64,000 nucleotides of DNA, from assembly GCA_902495525.1 (NCBI GenBank), contig CABUXL010000003.1, positions 24,669 through 88,668 of the forward strand, written 5' to 3'. Of the stretch, positions 9,195-17,546 are shown piece after piece. Below the pieces are notes generated by a model. That model made no database searches. It worked only from the letters and a program-made list of their open reading frames with translations, and had not been told where the DNA came from. The number at the start of each line of letters is the position of its first letter. The first letter of the stretch is position 1. Origin of the DNA: an uncultured Collinsella sp. GTDB lineage: Bacteria > Actinomycetota > Coriobacteriia > Coriobacteriales > Coriobacteriaceae. A program made the translations under genes and the position numbers.

Positions 9195-11495
9195 ATGTTC
9201 GCTGCCGCCATCTCGCTCGTCGGTCTTGCGGCGACCGTCTACCTTGTCTTGCGCGAGGCCAAGGCCATTCGCGCTCAGTCGGGCACCGTTGCCAAAAGCG
9301 CTCTTGGGTGGAGCGTCGTCTTCGGCCTGTTCCAGGTCTTTTTGACTATTTGGGGCGCCATTGGCCTCGTCGCCCAAAACGAGCCGCTCGCCTTTGTGAT
9401 GCTCATCCTGACCAACGCCATCCTCACCGGATGCGCCTGGGCCAGCATCGCCCGCGATCGCATCGCCCCGCGCGTCTTTGCGTTCGCCAAGCCCGACGCC
9501 CCCGCCCCCACCGGCAAGCTCGCCCGCCTGCGCGGCGCCTTTGTGGGCAAACCACTCGTCGCCGCCGTCCTGTGCCTGCTGCTCGCCGGCGTCTTTGCGC
9601 TGCTGGGCATGGAGGTCTCGTCCAACCACGACTTTACCTGGGTCTACCCCCTGTGCATCCTGCTCGAGTGGGCCATCATCACCGTGCTCATGATCGGCTT
9701 GTTCTTCCTGTTCCAGCGCCACGGCGCAGCTCCCGCGGTCCTGGCCTTTGCCCTCTTTGTCCTGGGCATTGCCGAGTTCTTCGTCATCACGTTTAAATCC
9801 ATGCCCATCCAGCCGGGCGACCTTTCGGCCATCTCCACCGCCGCCGCGGTCGCCGGCACCGGCTACACCTTCTCCATCTCGCTGTTCTGTGTGCTGTCCA
9901 TGGGCTTTACCGCCATCGCCATGCTGCTGTGCGAGTACGCCGGCCTGGTGGCACCGCACCGTCAGAAGGGTGCCGCCAACGCCAAGCGCATGCTGCTCAC
10001 CAACCTGCTCGTGGCAGTGCTGTGCCTGGGCGGCGTAACCGCGCATGTCACGCTCATCGACTACTACAACACCCTCGGCATCACCGTCTACACCTGGCGC
10101 CCGCTCGAGAGCTACTGGCGCGAGGGCTACCTGCCCGCCTTTATTAGTGCGGCGCAGTCCATCAAGCCGCCCAAACCCGCCGACTACTCCGTCGACGATG
10201 CCAAGGCCACGCTCAAAAAGTACGCCAAGGCCTACGACAAGTCCGACGCGGCCAAGAGCGACGAGCGCGCCGCCGCAAAGGAGCAGTTCGACAGCGAGAA
10301 GCCCACGGTCATCGCCATCATGAACGAGACCTTCTCAGACCTTTCGATCTACCAGAACATGCGCGCCGGCTACGAGGGCCCGCAGTACTTTAAGAACCTG
10401 TCCAACTGCCTCAGCCGCGGCAAGCTCTATGTGAGCGCCTACGGCGGCGGTACCGCCAATACCGAGTTTGAGTTTATGACCGGCAACTCCATGGCCAACC
10501 TGGGCTCGGGCGTGTACCCCTACACCATCTACAACATGGAGACGACCGGGAACCTGGCAGAACAGTTCAAATCGCTCGGCTATTCCACCACGGCCATGCA
10601 CCCCAACCACGCGACCAACTGGAACCGCGAGAACGTCTACAAGGACTTTGGCTTTGACCAGTTCCTGTCTATCAATGACTTCCAGGGAGCCGACACCCTG
10701 CGCGGCATGGTGACCGACCAGGCTACCTACGACAAGATTCTTGAGCTGCTCGACCAGAACGCCGATCCGCAGTTTATCTTCGACGTGACCATGCAGAACC
10801 ACTCGGGCTACGATACGGGCCTGCTGCCGGTCGACAAGCAGATGCACCTGAATATCGACACGACCGATTTGGACGCCAAGACCGTCGAGGACGGCACGCT
10901 CTCCGATGTCGACGAGTATGTCTCGTGCATCGAGCAGTCCGACCAGGCGCTGCGCTACTTCCTCAACGCCCTGAGCAAGCTCGACCGTAAGGTGGTCGTG
11001 GTGTTCTGGGGCGACCACCAGCCGTTCTTCCCGTCCAAGTTCAATGACAAGTGGTTTACCGGCGAAGACGATGCTACGCATCAGGAGCGCCTGTGGCAGA
11101 CCGACTACATCATCTGGGCCAACTACGACGTTGCCGGCTGCGACCAGACGAGCGAGACCGACGACCTGTCCACCAACTACCTGTCCACCCAGCTGATGCA
11201 GCTGATCGGCGCCCCGCTGACCGACTACCAGAAAGCGCACATGACGCTGCGCGAGTCGCTGCCCGCCATCAACTCGGTCGGCTACGAGGACGCCAGCCTG
11301 CGCTGGGCGCTCTCCTCCAACGTCACCGGTGACGACGCCGCCGCGGCAGCCGCCACCAAGGCGCGCGAGGATTACGCCAAGATGCAGTACTACGAGATGT
11401 TCCGCGACGGCAAGAACGTGTACACCGAGCACTTCCAGACCGAGGCCAACGAAACCGACCCCAACCTGGCGCCAGGTACAACCAAGATCAAGTAG
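9195..11495 (+). CDS. LTA synthase-family sulfatase-fold enzyme
   Basis: A 766-aa membrane protein with about five N-terminal membrane segments (roughly residues 1-290), then a large extracellular alkaline-phosphatase/sulfatase fold domain. MNETFSDLSI marks the start of the catalytic domain. Thr420 in GGGTANTEFEF corresponds to the catalytic Thr of LtaS, and FWGDHQPFF is the metal-binding DH motif. The family transfers glycerol phosphate or related groups to build lipoteichoic acid or to decorate surface glycans. The start is ATG at 9195 with GAGGAG upstream. Its 3' end carries structured element A. Downstream are cell-surface protein genes on the opposite strand. Confidence 0.88.
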   Translation: MFAAAISLVGLAATVYLVLREAKAIRAQSGTVAKSALGWSVVFGLFQVFLTIWGAIGLVAQNEPLAFVMLILTNAILTGCAWASIARDRIAPRVFAFAKPDAPAPTGKLARLRGAFVGKPLVAAVLCLLLAGVFALLGMEVSSNHDFTWVYPLCILLEWAIITVLMIGLFFLFQRHGAAPAVLAFALFVLGIAEFFVITFKSMPIQPGDLSAISTAAAVAGTGYTFSISLFCVLSMGFTAIAMLLCEYAGLVAPHRQKGAANAKRMLLTNLLVAVLCLGGVTAHVTLIDYYNTLGITVYTWRPLESYWREGYLPAFISAAQSIKPPKPADYSVDDAKATLKKYAKAYDKSDAAKSDERAAAKEQFDSEKPTVIAIMNETFSDLSIYQNMRAGYEGPQYFKNLSNCLSRGKLYVSAYGGGTANTEFEFMTGNSMANLGSGVYPYTIYNMETTGNLAEQFKSLGYSTTAMHPNHATNWNRENVYKDFGFDQFLSINDFQGADTLRGMVTDQATYDKILELLDQNADPQFIFDVTMQNHSGYDTGLLPVDKQMHLNIDTTDLDAKTVEDGTLSDVDEYVSCIEQSDQALRYFLNALSKLDRKVVVVFWGDHQPFFPSKFNDKWFTGEDDATHQERLWQTDYIIWANYDVAGCDQTSETDDLSTNYLSTQLMQLIGAPLTDYQKAHMTLRESLPAINSVGYEDASLRWALSSNVTGDDAAAAAATKAREDYAKMQYYEMFRDGKNVYTEHFQTEANETDPNLAPGTTKIK

Positions 11496-11516
11496 CGGGT
11501 CACTCATAACTGGTTC

Positions 11517-11644
11517 GTCTGTCCGGGTGGAGGTATGTAAGGTTCCCTGCTCGGACAGTCCTGCGCAAGACGGAGGCCACATTAAGTGGCCTCCTTTGCG
11601 TGCGGAACTCGCGATGAACCTTATATGCCTCCGCCCGGACAGAC
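11517..11644 (+). ncRNA. Structured 3'-end element, copy A
   Basis: A 128-nt nested hairpin starting 21 nt after the LTA-synthase stop. Outer arms 11517-11545 and 11616-11644 pair over 29 positions, with three G-U wobbles and no mismatch when read as RNA. Inside is a second stem around CACATTAAGTG. Two unpaired stretches (CTGCTC-GACAGTCCTGC and GTGCGGAACTCGCGAT) are nearly identical in copies B and C, while the outer arms differ. Function unknown. It could be a 3'-UTR RNA, a protector of mRNA ends, or the end of a mobile palindromic unit. Confidence 0.65.
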
Positions 11645-11730
11645 GCCCTGTTGTTGGAGCGTGGCTTGTCTTGGGTGTATCGCCGAACATATATAAGTTG
11701 AAGGCCACGTTATGTGGCCTTCTTTGTTTG

Positions 11731-11915
11731 CGGAAAGTGTGTCCCGAAATTCTTGTCTGGAATGGGATGCAGTTTCCGCTTGGGACCCGATTGGGAAAGT
11801 TCATCCCATTTCTCGGCCTAATTATGGGACGCAGTTTCCCGTTGAGGACCCTTTGGAAAAGTGCGTCCCGGTCTGGGCGCTAATTGTGGGATGCAGTTTC
11901 CGCTTGCGGAGTCTC
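11731..11915. repeat. 62-bp palindromic tandem array A
   Basis: Units begin at 11764, 11826 and 11888 (GGGAYGCAGTTTCC), exactly 62 bp apart, with a half unit before. Each unit contains the box in direct and then in inverted orientation (ending GTCCC or ATCCC), so the array is a chain of potential hairpins. It lies after element A and just before the terminator shared with the surface-protein gene. Confidence 0.8.
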
Positions 11916-11925
11916 CACTCAACAG

Positions 11926-11964
11926 AAAACCCGGGTGGCCTGTTTTTTGGCTACCCGGGTTTTT
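11926..11964. terminator. Bidirectional terminator
   Basis: AAAACCCGGGT and ACCCGGGTTTTT form the stem, with a T-run on the plus strand and A/T flanks on the minus strand. It sits 27 nt after the end of the surface-protein gene (minus strand) and beyond array A on the plus strand. Confidence 0.75.
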
Positions 11965-11990
11965 GGGTTGTCGATATGTTCGACTGGCTA

Positions 11991-14567
11991 CTAGTGGGTC
12001 TTGCGGCGCTTGATCAGCATGATGAGGGCCATCACTACGAGCGTTGCTCCCGCTGCTGCTGCGGTGGCGACTAGGGCGAATGTTTGGTCGCCGGTGTTTG
12101 CGAGGTTCTTCGCTGTGGTCGTAGTCTTGACCTTGGTGTCGGTCTTAGCTCCGTTGTCGGACTTGGGCTTGTCCGGGTTCGTCGGGATCTCAGGAGTCTC
12201 GGGGTCCTTTGAGCCTTCGGAATCGGTTGGGCTGGCGGTGTTTACCAGCGTATGGTCCAGGAACTTCTTGGCACCCGCACTTGCCTGTGAGAACAGGCGG
12301 CGCGTGCGGATCGGGGTGGCGTTCACCGTTGTGGGCGCCGTCTCCTCGGCCTCGATATTCACGAGCGTCGTGCCGGTGTCGAGGCCCACGTCGTTGTATC
12401 CCACGTGGCAGTAATACTGCGCACCGTCATCGTCGGCGGTCAGGTCAATCTCGAGCTTTGAGGCCGTTCCAGCCGCGAGGTTGCCATCGGCACCCACGAG
12501 CTTAAACTCTGTCTCGCCGCGGCCCTTGCGGTACCACATATAGGTCGGTGCCAGTCCTGTTTCGCTATCGTCGGCACCGAGTTGCTTCACATGGCCAATC
12601 GCCGAGAGCGTCAGGTGGCTTCCCGCCGTGCGCTCAACCGAAGAGTCGTATCCAAGATCCGACCCCGCCGCAGGTCCGCTCACGGTCATCGTCATGCCAT
12701 CGGGCATGGTCTTGACCGTGATGATTGCCGAGCGAATACCTGTTTCGGTCGTGGATCCATTCTTAACGGCGGCGATGGCGAATCGATACTCCGTATTGGG
12801 CTGCAGCCCATCCCACTTGAGCGAGGTCTGCGTGTTGTCGGCAATCTTCCAGCTATTGACGACCGCATCCGCCGCATTGCTCTGCAGCATGCCCACGCCG
12901 TAGCTAAAGCCACTCTTGTTTGCGAGTACATCGTCCCAGCTAAACGTAACGCTGGTCGAATCGACGGCGTTTGCCGTAAAGCCCGTCACGGCCGGCGCGT
13001 CGGGCATCTCGACGTCCTTAACGTCATAGCCCACGATCCAGAACTGGTCGGTGTCCTTGGTGCCGAGCTTGTCGCCCGAGTCTGCCTCGAACTTGTCGAC
13101 ATCCACCGCGTTGACGCCCAGACGCCACACAAAACCGTACTTGCCCTGCGCGGCCTCGGGCAGGTTGTCGACGGTGCCGCCGTATTCGGTCGATTCACTC
13201 GAGGAGTTACCCGTAGTAAAGCCGGCGTTGGCACCAAAGCACAGGCCGCCAAACAACTCGTGCTTTGCGAGCTTCGCGCCCATGACAACGCTGCCGTTCA
13301 GCGTCAAGCCGAGCTCGAGCTCCTGCTCCTTGCCCTCCTCGACTTCGATGGTCTGCTCAATGCTCGCCCCCGACTGCGCGGCGGCGCCGTTAAACCCATC
13401 GTGCGTGTAGGCGCGCGTTACGCCAGGCTTGCCCAGGCCAAAGGAATCCCCAACGGGAGTCTCGCCGTTGAGCGTCGTTTGATAGGTTCCGGGTTCTCCC
13501 GACCGGTTGGTCAAAAAGTAGCTGAGCGGCGTCATATTGTGCTGTTTGGCAATGCGGTCATAGGCCTCGACATTAACGACCGAGGTCTGCGCGCCGAGCG
13601 ACACGGGCGCCGCCATCACGCCCTTGCCACCAGTTTCCTCATTTTCGATCTCATAATCGTAATAGACCATCGGAATCGTGTAGAGCACGGCCTTGTCACC
13701 CTCGCCGGCATGCGACTCATAGCTTACGCTTGCGCTGACCGTGCGCTCGCTCCGGTAGTCATAGCATCCCTCGGCGGCAAAATCGACTGAAGCATTCATC
13801 GCGACCAGGGGCGGACCGGTCTGCACCTCGACGGCAACGCCCAACTCGGCGCCAATGGTATAGCCCTGGGATGTCCCAGTGCCCTTTTCCTCTCCGTATG
13901 ACGTGCCGCCCAACACCAGATAGCCGTATGCCTGCTCCAGATCCTCAACATAGGGCGCATCCTGCAGCACGGCAAGCACGCGCGGGTTGGTATAGACCTT
14001 GTAGCGGTCCTTGTACGTGATCTTGACGCTGTCGTTGTCGACATCGGGCAGCGCGAGCGAGATAAATGTGCCATAGGTAGTGCCGCGACGGTTGCTCTCG
14101 CTAATCACCTGCTCCTCGCCGCGGCGCACCTTTCCGTTCTCGTCGAGCGAAAAATGCGAGGCGGTCATCCAATAGTAGTCATCGTTCTTGCGCAGGTCCT
14201 CGTCGCGGTGCTTGCCCACCACGGCGATAAAGCTCTCGTTATAGCGGTCCGAACCCGAGACGCTGCCCGCCTTGACGTCGCTGATCCACACCTGCTCTAT
14301 ACCCTTGTGGTCATGCTTGTTGCTGCTGTTGTATTGCTGACCGCTCATGCTCATGGTTCCGACCATGGACCCCAAGCCCTGAGCCCCGCTCTGTGCCGTG
14401 TTGCAGGCAAAGTCGCGGAACACATCGCCGCCCACGAGCACCTCGTCGACCGCCAGCTGCTCGGACAGGCCGTCAAGGTTGGCAGCGGCAAGGGCAATAG
14501 GCGCCAAGGTGCACGGATAGCGCTTATCCTGAGCGCTATCCTTCCATGCGCTGTTGGGCACATGCAT
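11991..14567 (-). CDS. Sortase-anchored surface protein, C-terminal part after an amber codon
   Basis: This frame is the direct continuation of the gene at 14604-16067; only a TAG at 14604-14606 separates them. The part shown starts at the first downstream ATG, which has no ribosome binding site, so it is probably not translated independently. It contains a Ser/Thr-rich beta region, a fibronectin type III-like domain (from PDAPAVTGF to AIITVKT) and an Ig-like domain with a Trp and YYCHVG. A Thr/Pro/Lys spacer and a sorting signal end the protein: LANTG, a hydrophobic span and KRRKTH. LANTG is a variant of LPXTG. The role is probably adhesion or carbohydrate binding at the cell wall. No sortase gene is in the window. 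Confidence 0.7.
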   Translation of the reverse strand: MHVPNSAWKDSAQDKRYPCTLAPIALAAANLDGLSEQLAVDEVLVGGDVFRDFACNTAQSGAQGLGSMVGTMSMSGQQYNSSNKHDHKGIEQVWISDVKAGSVSGSDRYNESFIAVVGKHRDEDLRKNDDYYWMTASHFSLDENGKVRRGEEQVISESNRRGTTYGTFISLALPDVDNDSVKITYKDRYKVYTNPRVLAVLQDAPYVEDLEQAYGYLVLGGTSYGEEKGTGTSQGYTIGAELGVAVEVQTGPPLVAMNASVDFAAEGCYDYRSERTVSASVSYESHAGEGDKAVLYTIPMVYYDYEIENEETGGKGVMAAPVSLGAQTSVVNVEAYDRIAKQHNMTPLSYFLTNRSGEPGTYQTTLNGETPVGDSFGLGKPGVTRAYTHDGFNGAAAQSGASIEQTIEVEEGKEQELELGLTLNGSVVMGAKLAKHELFGGLCFGANAGFTTGNSSSESTEYGGTVDNLPEAAQGKYGFVWRLGVNAVDVDKFEADSGDKLGTKDTDQFWIVGYDVKDVEMPDAPAVTGFTANAVDSTSVTFSWDDVLANKSGFSYGVGMLQSNAADAVVNSWKIADNTQTSLKWDGLQPNTEYRFAIAAVKNGSTTETGIRSAIITVKTMPDGMTMTVSGPAAGSDLGYDSSVERTAGSHLTLSAIGHVKQLGADDSETGLAPTYMWYRKGRGETEFKLVGADGNLAAGTASKLEIDLTADDDGAQYYCHVGYNDVGLDTGTTLVNIEAEETAPTTVNATPIRTRRLFSQASAGAKKFLDHTLVNTASPTDSEGSKDPETPEIPTNPDKPKSDNGAKTDTKVKTTTTAKNLANTGDQTFALVATAAAAGATLVVMALIMLIKRRKTH

Positions 14568-14603
14568 CAGCCCATAGGAGGCGAGGAGCCCGTCTCTGTA
14601 TTC

Positions 14604-16067
14604 CTAGCAATCGGAAAGCTTGAACTCGCCAGACTCCGAGTCAAAATACGCGTAGCGGTACAGCGCGCCGTACAGCCCCTTGCTGCCGTCAGAAGCGCCG
14701 TAATCAAAAGCGCTGCGTTGCCAGTCATAGCCCGCAAGAATAAGGCCCGTGACGGTTTCACCCGTCTTCTTTCCTTCTTCATCGTAGGCGGCAAACGTGC
14801 CGAACGTCGCATTCGCAGCGACCATGGTCTTGCCGTTCGCGGAGAGGGAGATTGCGCCCGCGTCGCCCAGAGCATCGACATGGACGAGCGCACCCTTGGA
14901 TGCATCCCACGAAAACAGCTCGCAATGCGTCGACTTATCAATATTCTTCTTGCCGTAGGGTGCCGAGACCACGATGGCGAGGTCATCGCAAAAATCGCGA
15001 TCGAGGTCGCCAGCCGCTAGCGAAACGACAGGAGCTGACTGAAGCTGCGTCCAGGAGTCGTTCCCGCCCTTGTTGTGCGTGGTGTAGTCCGCGGCGTTAC
15101 CGGCATCGATCTTGACGACGCTTTGCTTCCAGTTGCCGCCCTCCAAGTCATACATGTCGACTACAGCCTTGCGCACGCCGTTCTCGTCGACATAGCAGCC
15201 CGCGTAGACAAAAAGCTCGTCGACGCCGTCGCCATCGACATCGCCCGCCTCGACATCAAAGACGGCGTCGTGCTCTTGCAGGTAACCGGCATCCAGGTAC
15301 TTAAAACGGCCTTCGTACATCATATTAGTGTTGACCGTCACCGGCAGGTGTGTGTCGAGAGTGCGCGTACGCCCGTTGCTAAACGAGTAGAGGACCAGCT
15401 CAACCTTTCCGGCGTATGACTTGCCGTCAATCGTCGTGGAGGAACTGTCGCCGTAGGCACGGAGCTCGGCAACGCGGCTCTTTTTGCCCGTGTTGGCGTC
15501 GCTGCAGAACTCAACACTCGTGGCGTGAATGCCCGAGAAACCGTTGTTGTCGTTGGCGAGTACTGTTGAGGACTCATTGTTGCTTAGGTACGACCAGGTG
15601 CCGCCACCGTAGTCGCTATGCTTGTAGAGATCGCTGTTCGTATCGAAGTTGTTGACGTTTTGCCAGAACTTTGCGGCGCCCCACACACTTCCATAGCCAT
15701 CGGTGAGTTTGCTGCTGCCGCCAATGTCACCGCGCTCGACGTTCTCGAGCTTGTCGCGCAGAGTGTAGCGATTGCCATGGCTACCGTTAGCTGCCATATA
15801 GACCTCGCTGCGCGTGGCAAACGTCGTGGGGGTATCAGTGGAATAGGGGCCAACGGTATCGGCCGGAATGTCCTCGCTCGTGCCCAGACCCAGGGCTTGA
15901 TAATCCTGCTCGGTCATATCGGTGATTGCGGGCGCGTCTGCCGCCTGGGCAACCTGGGGCGTGGCCGTGAAGCAGGCGACGCTCGTGGCGATCAACGCAG
16001 CAAGCGCCGCCGTCCCAACAAGCGGGATTTTCGACAGCCTACGGATACGGGGGTGTGGAACGTACAT
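14604..16067 (-). CDS. Secreted FG-GAP-like surface protein, N-terminal part ending at amber codon
   Basis: The start is the ATG at 16065-16067 with GCGAGG 6 nt upstream. A signal peptide follows (basic start, hydrophobic core, cleavage near AQAADA). Residues about 250-400 contain two calcium-binding loops of FG-GAP/VCBS type, AGDVDGDGVDELFV and AGDLDRDFCDDLAIV. The frame ends at codon 488 (TAG) after FKLSDC, but continues in the same phase for 870 more codons to a sorting signal at 11991. The intact ancestral protein would have been about 1358 aa. As it stands, the product would be secreted and not anchored. Array B and element B lie in its upstream region. Confidence 0.75.
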   Translation of the reverse strand: MYVPHPRIRRLSKIPLVGTAALAALIATSVACFTATPQVAQAADAPAITDMTEQDYQALGLGTSEDIPADTVGPYSTDTPTTFATRSEVYMAANGSHGNRYTLRDKLENVERGDIGGSSKLTDGYGSVWGAAKFWQNVNNFDTNSDLYKHSDYGGGTWSYLSNNESSTVLANDNNGFSGIHATSVEFCSDANTGKKSRVAELRAYGDSSSTTIDGKSYAGKVELVLYSFSNGRTRTLDTHLPVTVNTNMMYEGRFKYLDAGYLQEHDAVFDVEAGDVDGDGVDELFVYAGCYVDENGVRKAVVDMYDLEGGNWKQSVVKIDAGNAADYTTHNKGGNDSWTQLQSAPVVSLAAGDLDRDFCDDLAIVVSAPYGKKNIDKSTHCELFSWDASKGALVHVDALGDAGAISLSANGKTMVAANATFGTFAAYDEEGKKTGETVTGLILAGYDWQRSAFDYGASDGSKGLYGALYRYAYFDSESGEFKLSDC

Positions 16068-16179
16068 GAGGGACCTCGCTTTATTCGAGTGGAGTGGACT
16101 CATTTTTGCAAATGATACATCCGATGCCCGATATCACGTGTCTCATTTTCGCCAACGGCGTGTCTCATTTTTGAGAATC

Positions 16180-16656
16180 CGAGATGCCGCGGAAATCTTA
16201 TCCCAGCTCAAAGGCCATTTCTGGGATGTATTTTCCGTCGAGTGCCTCATCGGGAAACTGCATCCCATTTCAAGCGTCGATTCTGGGACGCATTTTCCCC
16301 TTAGACCCTCAACCGGAAACCGCATCCCACTTTGAGCGCAAATTCCGGGACGCATTTTCCGCTTGAGCCTCATTGGGAAACGGCGTCCCACTTTGAGGGC
16401 TGATTGTGGGATGCATTTTCCGGTTTTGCTCTCATTGGGAAAATGCATCCCGTTTCTTGACCGAATAATGGGACGCAATTTCCCGTTGGAGCGCCTTTGG
16501 GAAAGTGTGTCCCACTTCGACCGCCCAGAGTGGGATGCACTTTCCGCAAAGCACCTCAACGGGAAACTACGTCCCATTCCAAAGGCAAATTCCGGGACGC
16601 ATTTTTCGAAAGCCTGCCCATCCGGAAAGCCCGTCCCACTTTGGACGCATCCGGGC
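16180..16656. repeat. 61-62-bp palindromic tandem array B (seven units)
   Basis: Units start at 16223, 16285, 16347, 16408, 16470, 16532 and 16594, with a degenerate half unit before. Each begins GGGAYGCATTTTCC and contains the inverted box 14-16 bases later. Spacing alternates about 15 and 18 bases between opposed boxes. The array begins about 110 bp upstream of the start of the amber-split surface protein gene. With element B it fills the 780-bp gap between that gene and the sipW operon. Confidence 0.85.
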
Positions 16657-16697
16657 ACGGAACCATCGACCTATCAGGCCTCCCATCAATAAAGAGG

Positions 16698-16826
16698 CGT
16701 CCTCCCGGACGGCGGGGCACGAAGTTCATCGCGAGTTCCGCACGCAAAGAAGGCCACTTAATGTGGCCTTCGTCTTGCGCAGGACTGTAGAGCAGGGAAC
16801 TTCGTGCCCCGACGCCCGGGAGGACG
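16698..16826 (-). ncRNA. Structured 3'-end element, copy B
   Basis: Arms 16698-16727 and 16797-16826 pair over 30 positions with one G-U and one mismatch. The inner stem closes on CACTTAATGTG (plus strand). The element begins 19 nt after the stop of the gene at 16846 on the minus strand. The linker between stop codon and stem (TTTAGAAGATGGACCTA on the plus strand, including the stop) is identical to that of copy C. Its outer-arm sequence is unrelated to copies A and C although its loops match, which is the pattern expected from selection on structure. Confidence 0.65.
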
Positions 16827-16845
16827 TTTCATTTAGAAGATGGAC

Positions 16846-17544
16846 CTAACGCTTATCCCTCCGGGATAAAAGCAGCGCGGCCATGAAAGCGATGATTGCA
16901 AGCGTCAGCAACACCAAGAGCAATGCGAGCGTGCTGTCGCCGGTTGCCGCCAGGCCAAACAGACCGAGGCTCTTACTGCCAGCAGGTCGCACGGGAATCT
17001 TCTCGCCATCGTCCTCGGCGGTAATCTCCCAGCGAATTGCCTTGTTTGCGTCGGCAAGCTCATTGCCCACCGACGTCGGGACATTCAGCTGCAGATTGAG
17101 CACCGTGCTGCCATCGCTCGTGAACGTTGCGACCTGCGTGGGACAGGCGAACACGCTGCCCGGCGTTCCCGTCTGGAGCCAGCCTGCAGACGCATCGCCT
17201 ACCGACGCCGTTAAGGTAATGGGCGACAGCTGGTGTGCCGTCTCGTGATCGACAACGGCCCGCACAAACACGCGTACCTGGGACTTTACGCCCGTGGCCC
17301 GTATCTCAATCTGCTGATCGCGCGTATCACCGGGCATCAAATCTTTAAAGGCCGGAAACAGATCGGGCTCCCCAGAGGTGCCCGTTGCTCCCGAGACCGT
17401 CAGCTGGTGCGCGTTGCCGTCATAGGCAATCGATGGAGCGTCGGCAAATGCACGGGCAGGAACGGCGATCGCAACAATGCAGAAAATGGCCGCGACCATG
17501 CAACGCAAGGAGCGCACAACGCCTTTGCGAATCGGGAACGCCAT
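16846..17544 (-). CDS. Secreted protein with sortase-like anchor, end of sipW/tasA-like operon
   Basis: A 232-aa protein. An N-terminal signal peptide (cleavage near ARAFADA) precedes a beta-rich domain of about 150 residues with a pattern like TasA/CalY proteins. Near the C-terminus are LAATG, a hydrophobic span of about 20 residues and the tail SRRDKR, the layout of a sortase sorting signal with a variant motif. The start is ATG behind GGAGG; the site overlaps the end of the preceding gene, 2 nt away. It is the last gene of the operon and probably provides the wall-attached base or cap of the surface structure. Element B follows the stop codon. Confidence 0.65.
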   Translation of the reverse strand: MAFPIRKGVVRSLRCMVAAIFCIVAIAVPARAFADAPSIAYDGNAHQLTVSGATGTSGEPDLFPAFKDLMPGDTRDQQIEIRATGVKSQVRVFVRAVVDHETAHQLSPITLTASVGDASAGWLQTGTPGSVFACPTQVATFTSDGSTVLNLQLNVPTSVGNELADANKAIRWEITAEDDGEKIPVRPAGSKSLGLFGLAATGDSTLALLLVLLTLAIIAFMAALLLSRRDKR

Positions 17545-17546
17545 AC

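Noticed and set aside
11517..11644. Ordinary intrinsic terminator for element A
   Set aside because: The inner stem is not followed by a real T-run, and the conserved loops and covarying outer stem go well beyond a terminator.
14604..14606. Recoding of TAG as an amino acid such as pyrrolysine
   Set aside because: Other genes in the window, such as those ending at 3213, 3931 and 16846, use TAG as a normal stop, and no suppressor tRNA or pyl gene is seen.
16180..16656. CRISPR array
   Set aside because: The period is 61-62 bp, but the repeated boxes are short and opposed, no uniform repeat alternates with unique spacers, and no cas genes are present.
16363..16692. Small proteins encoded by the palindromic arrays (HFP...GKC-type repeats)
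   Set aside because: Frames are open on both strands only because the 62-bp unit rarely contains stops; there are no ribosome binding sites and the sequence is conserved as palindromes, not as codons.
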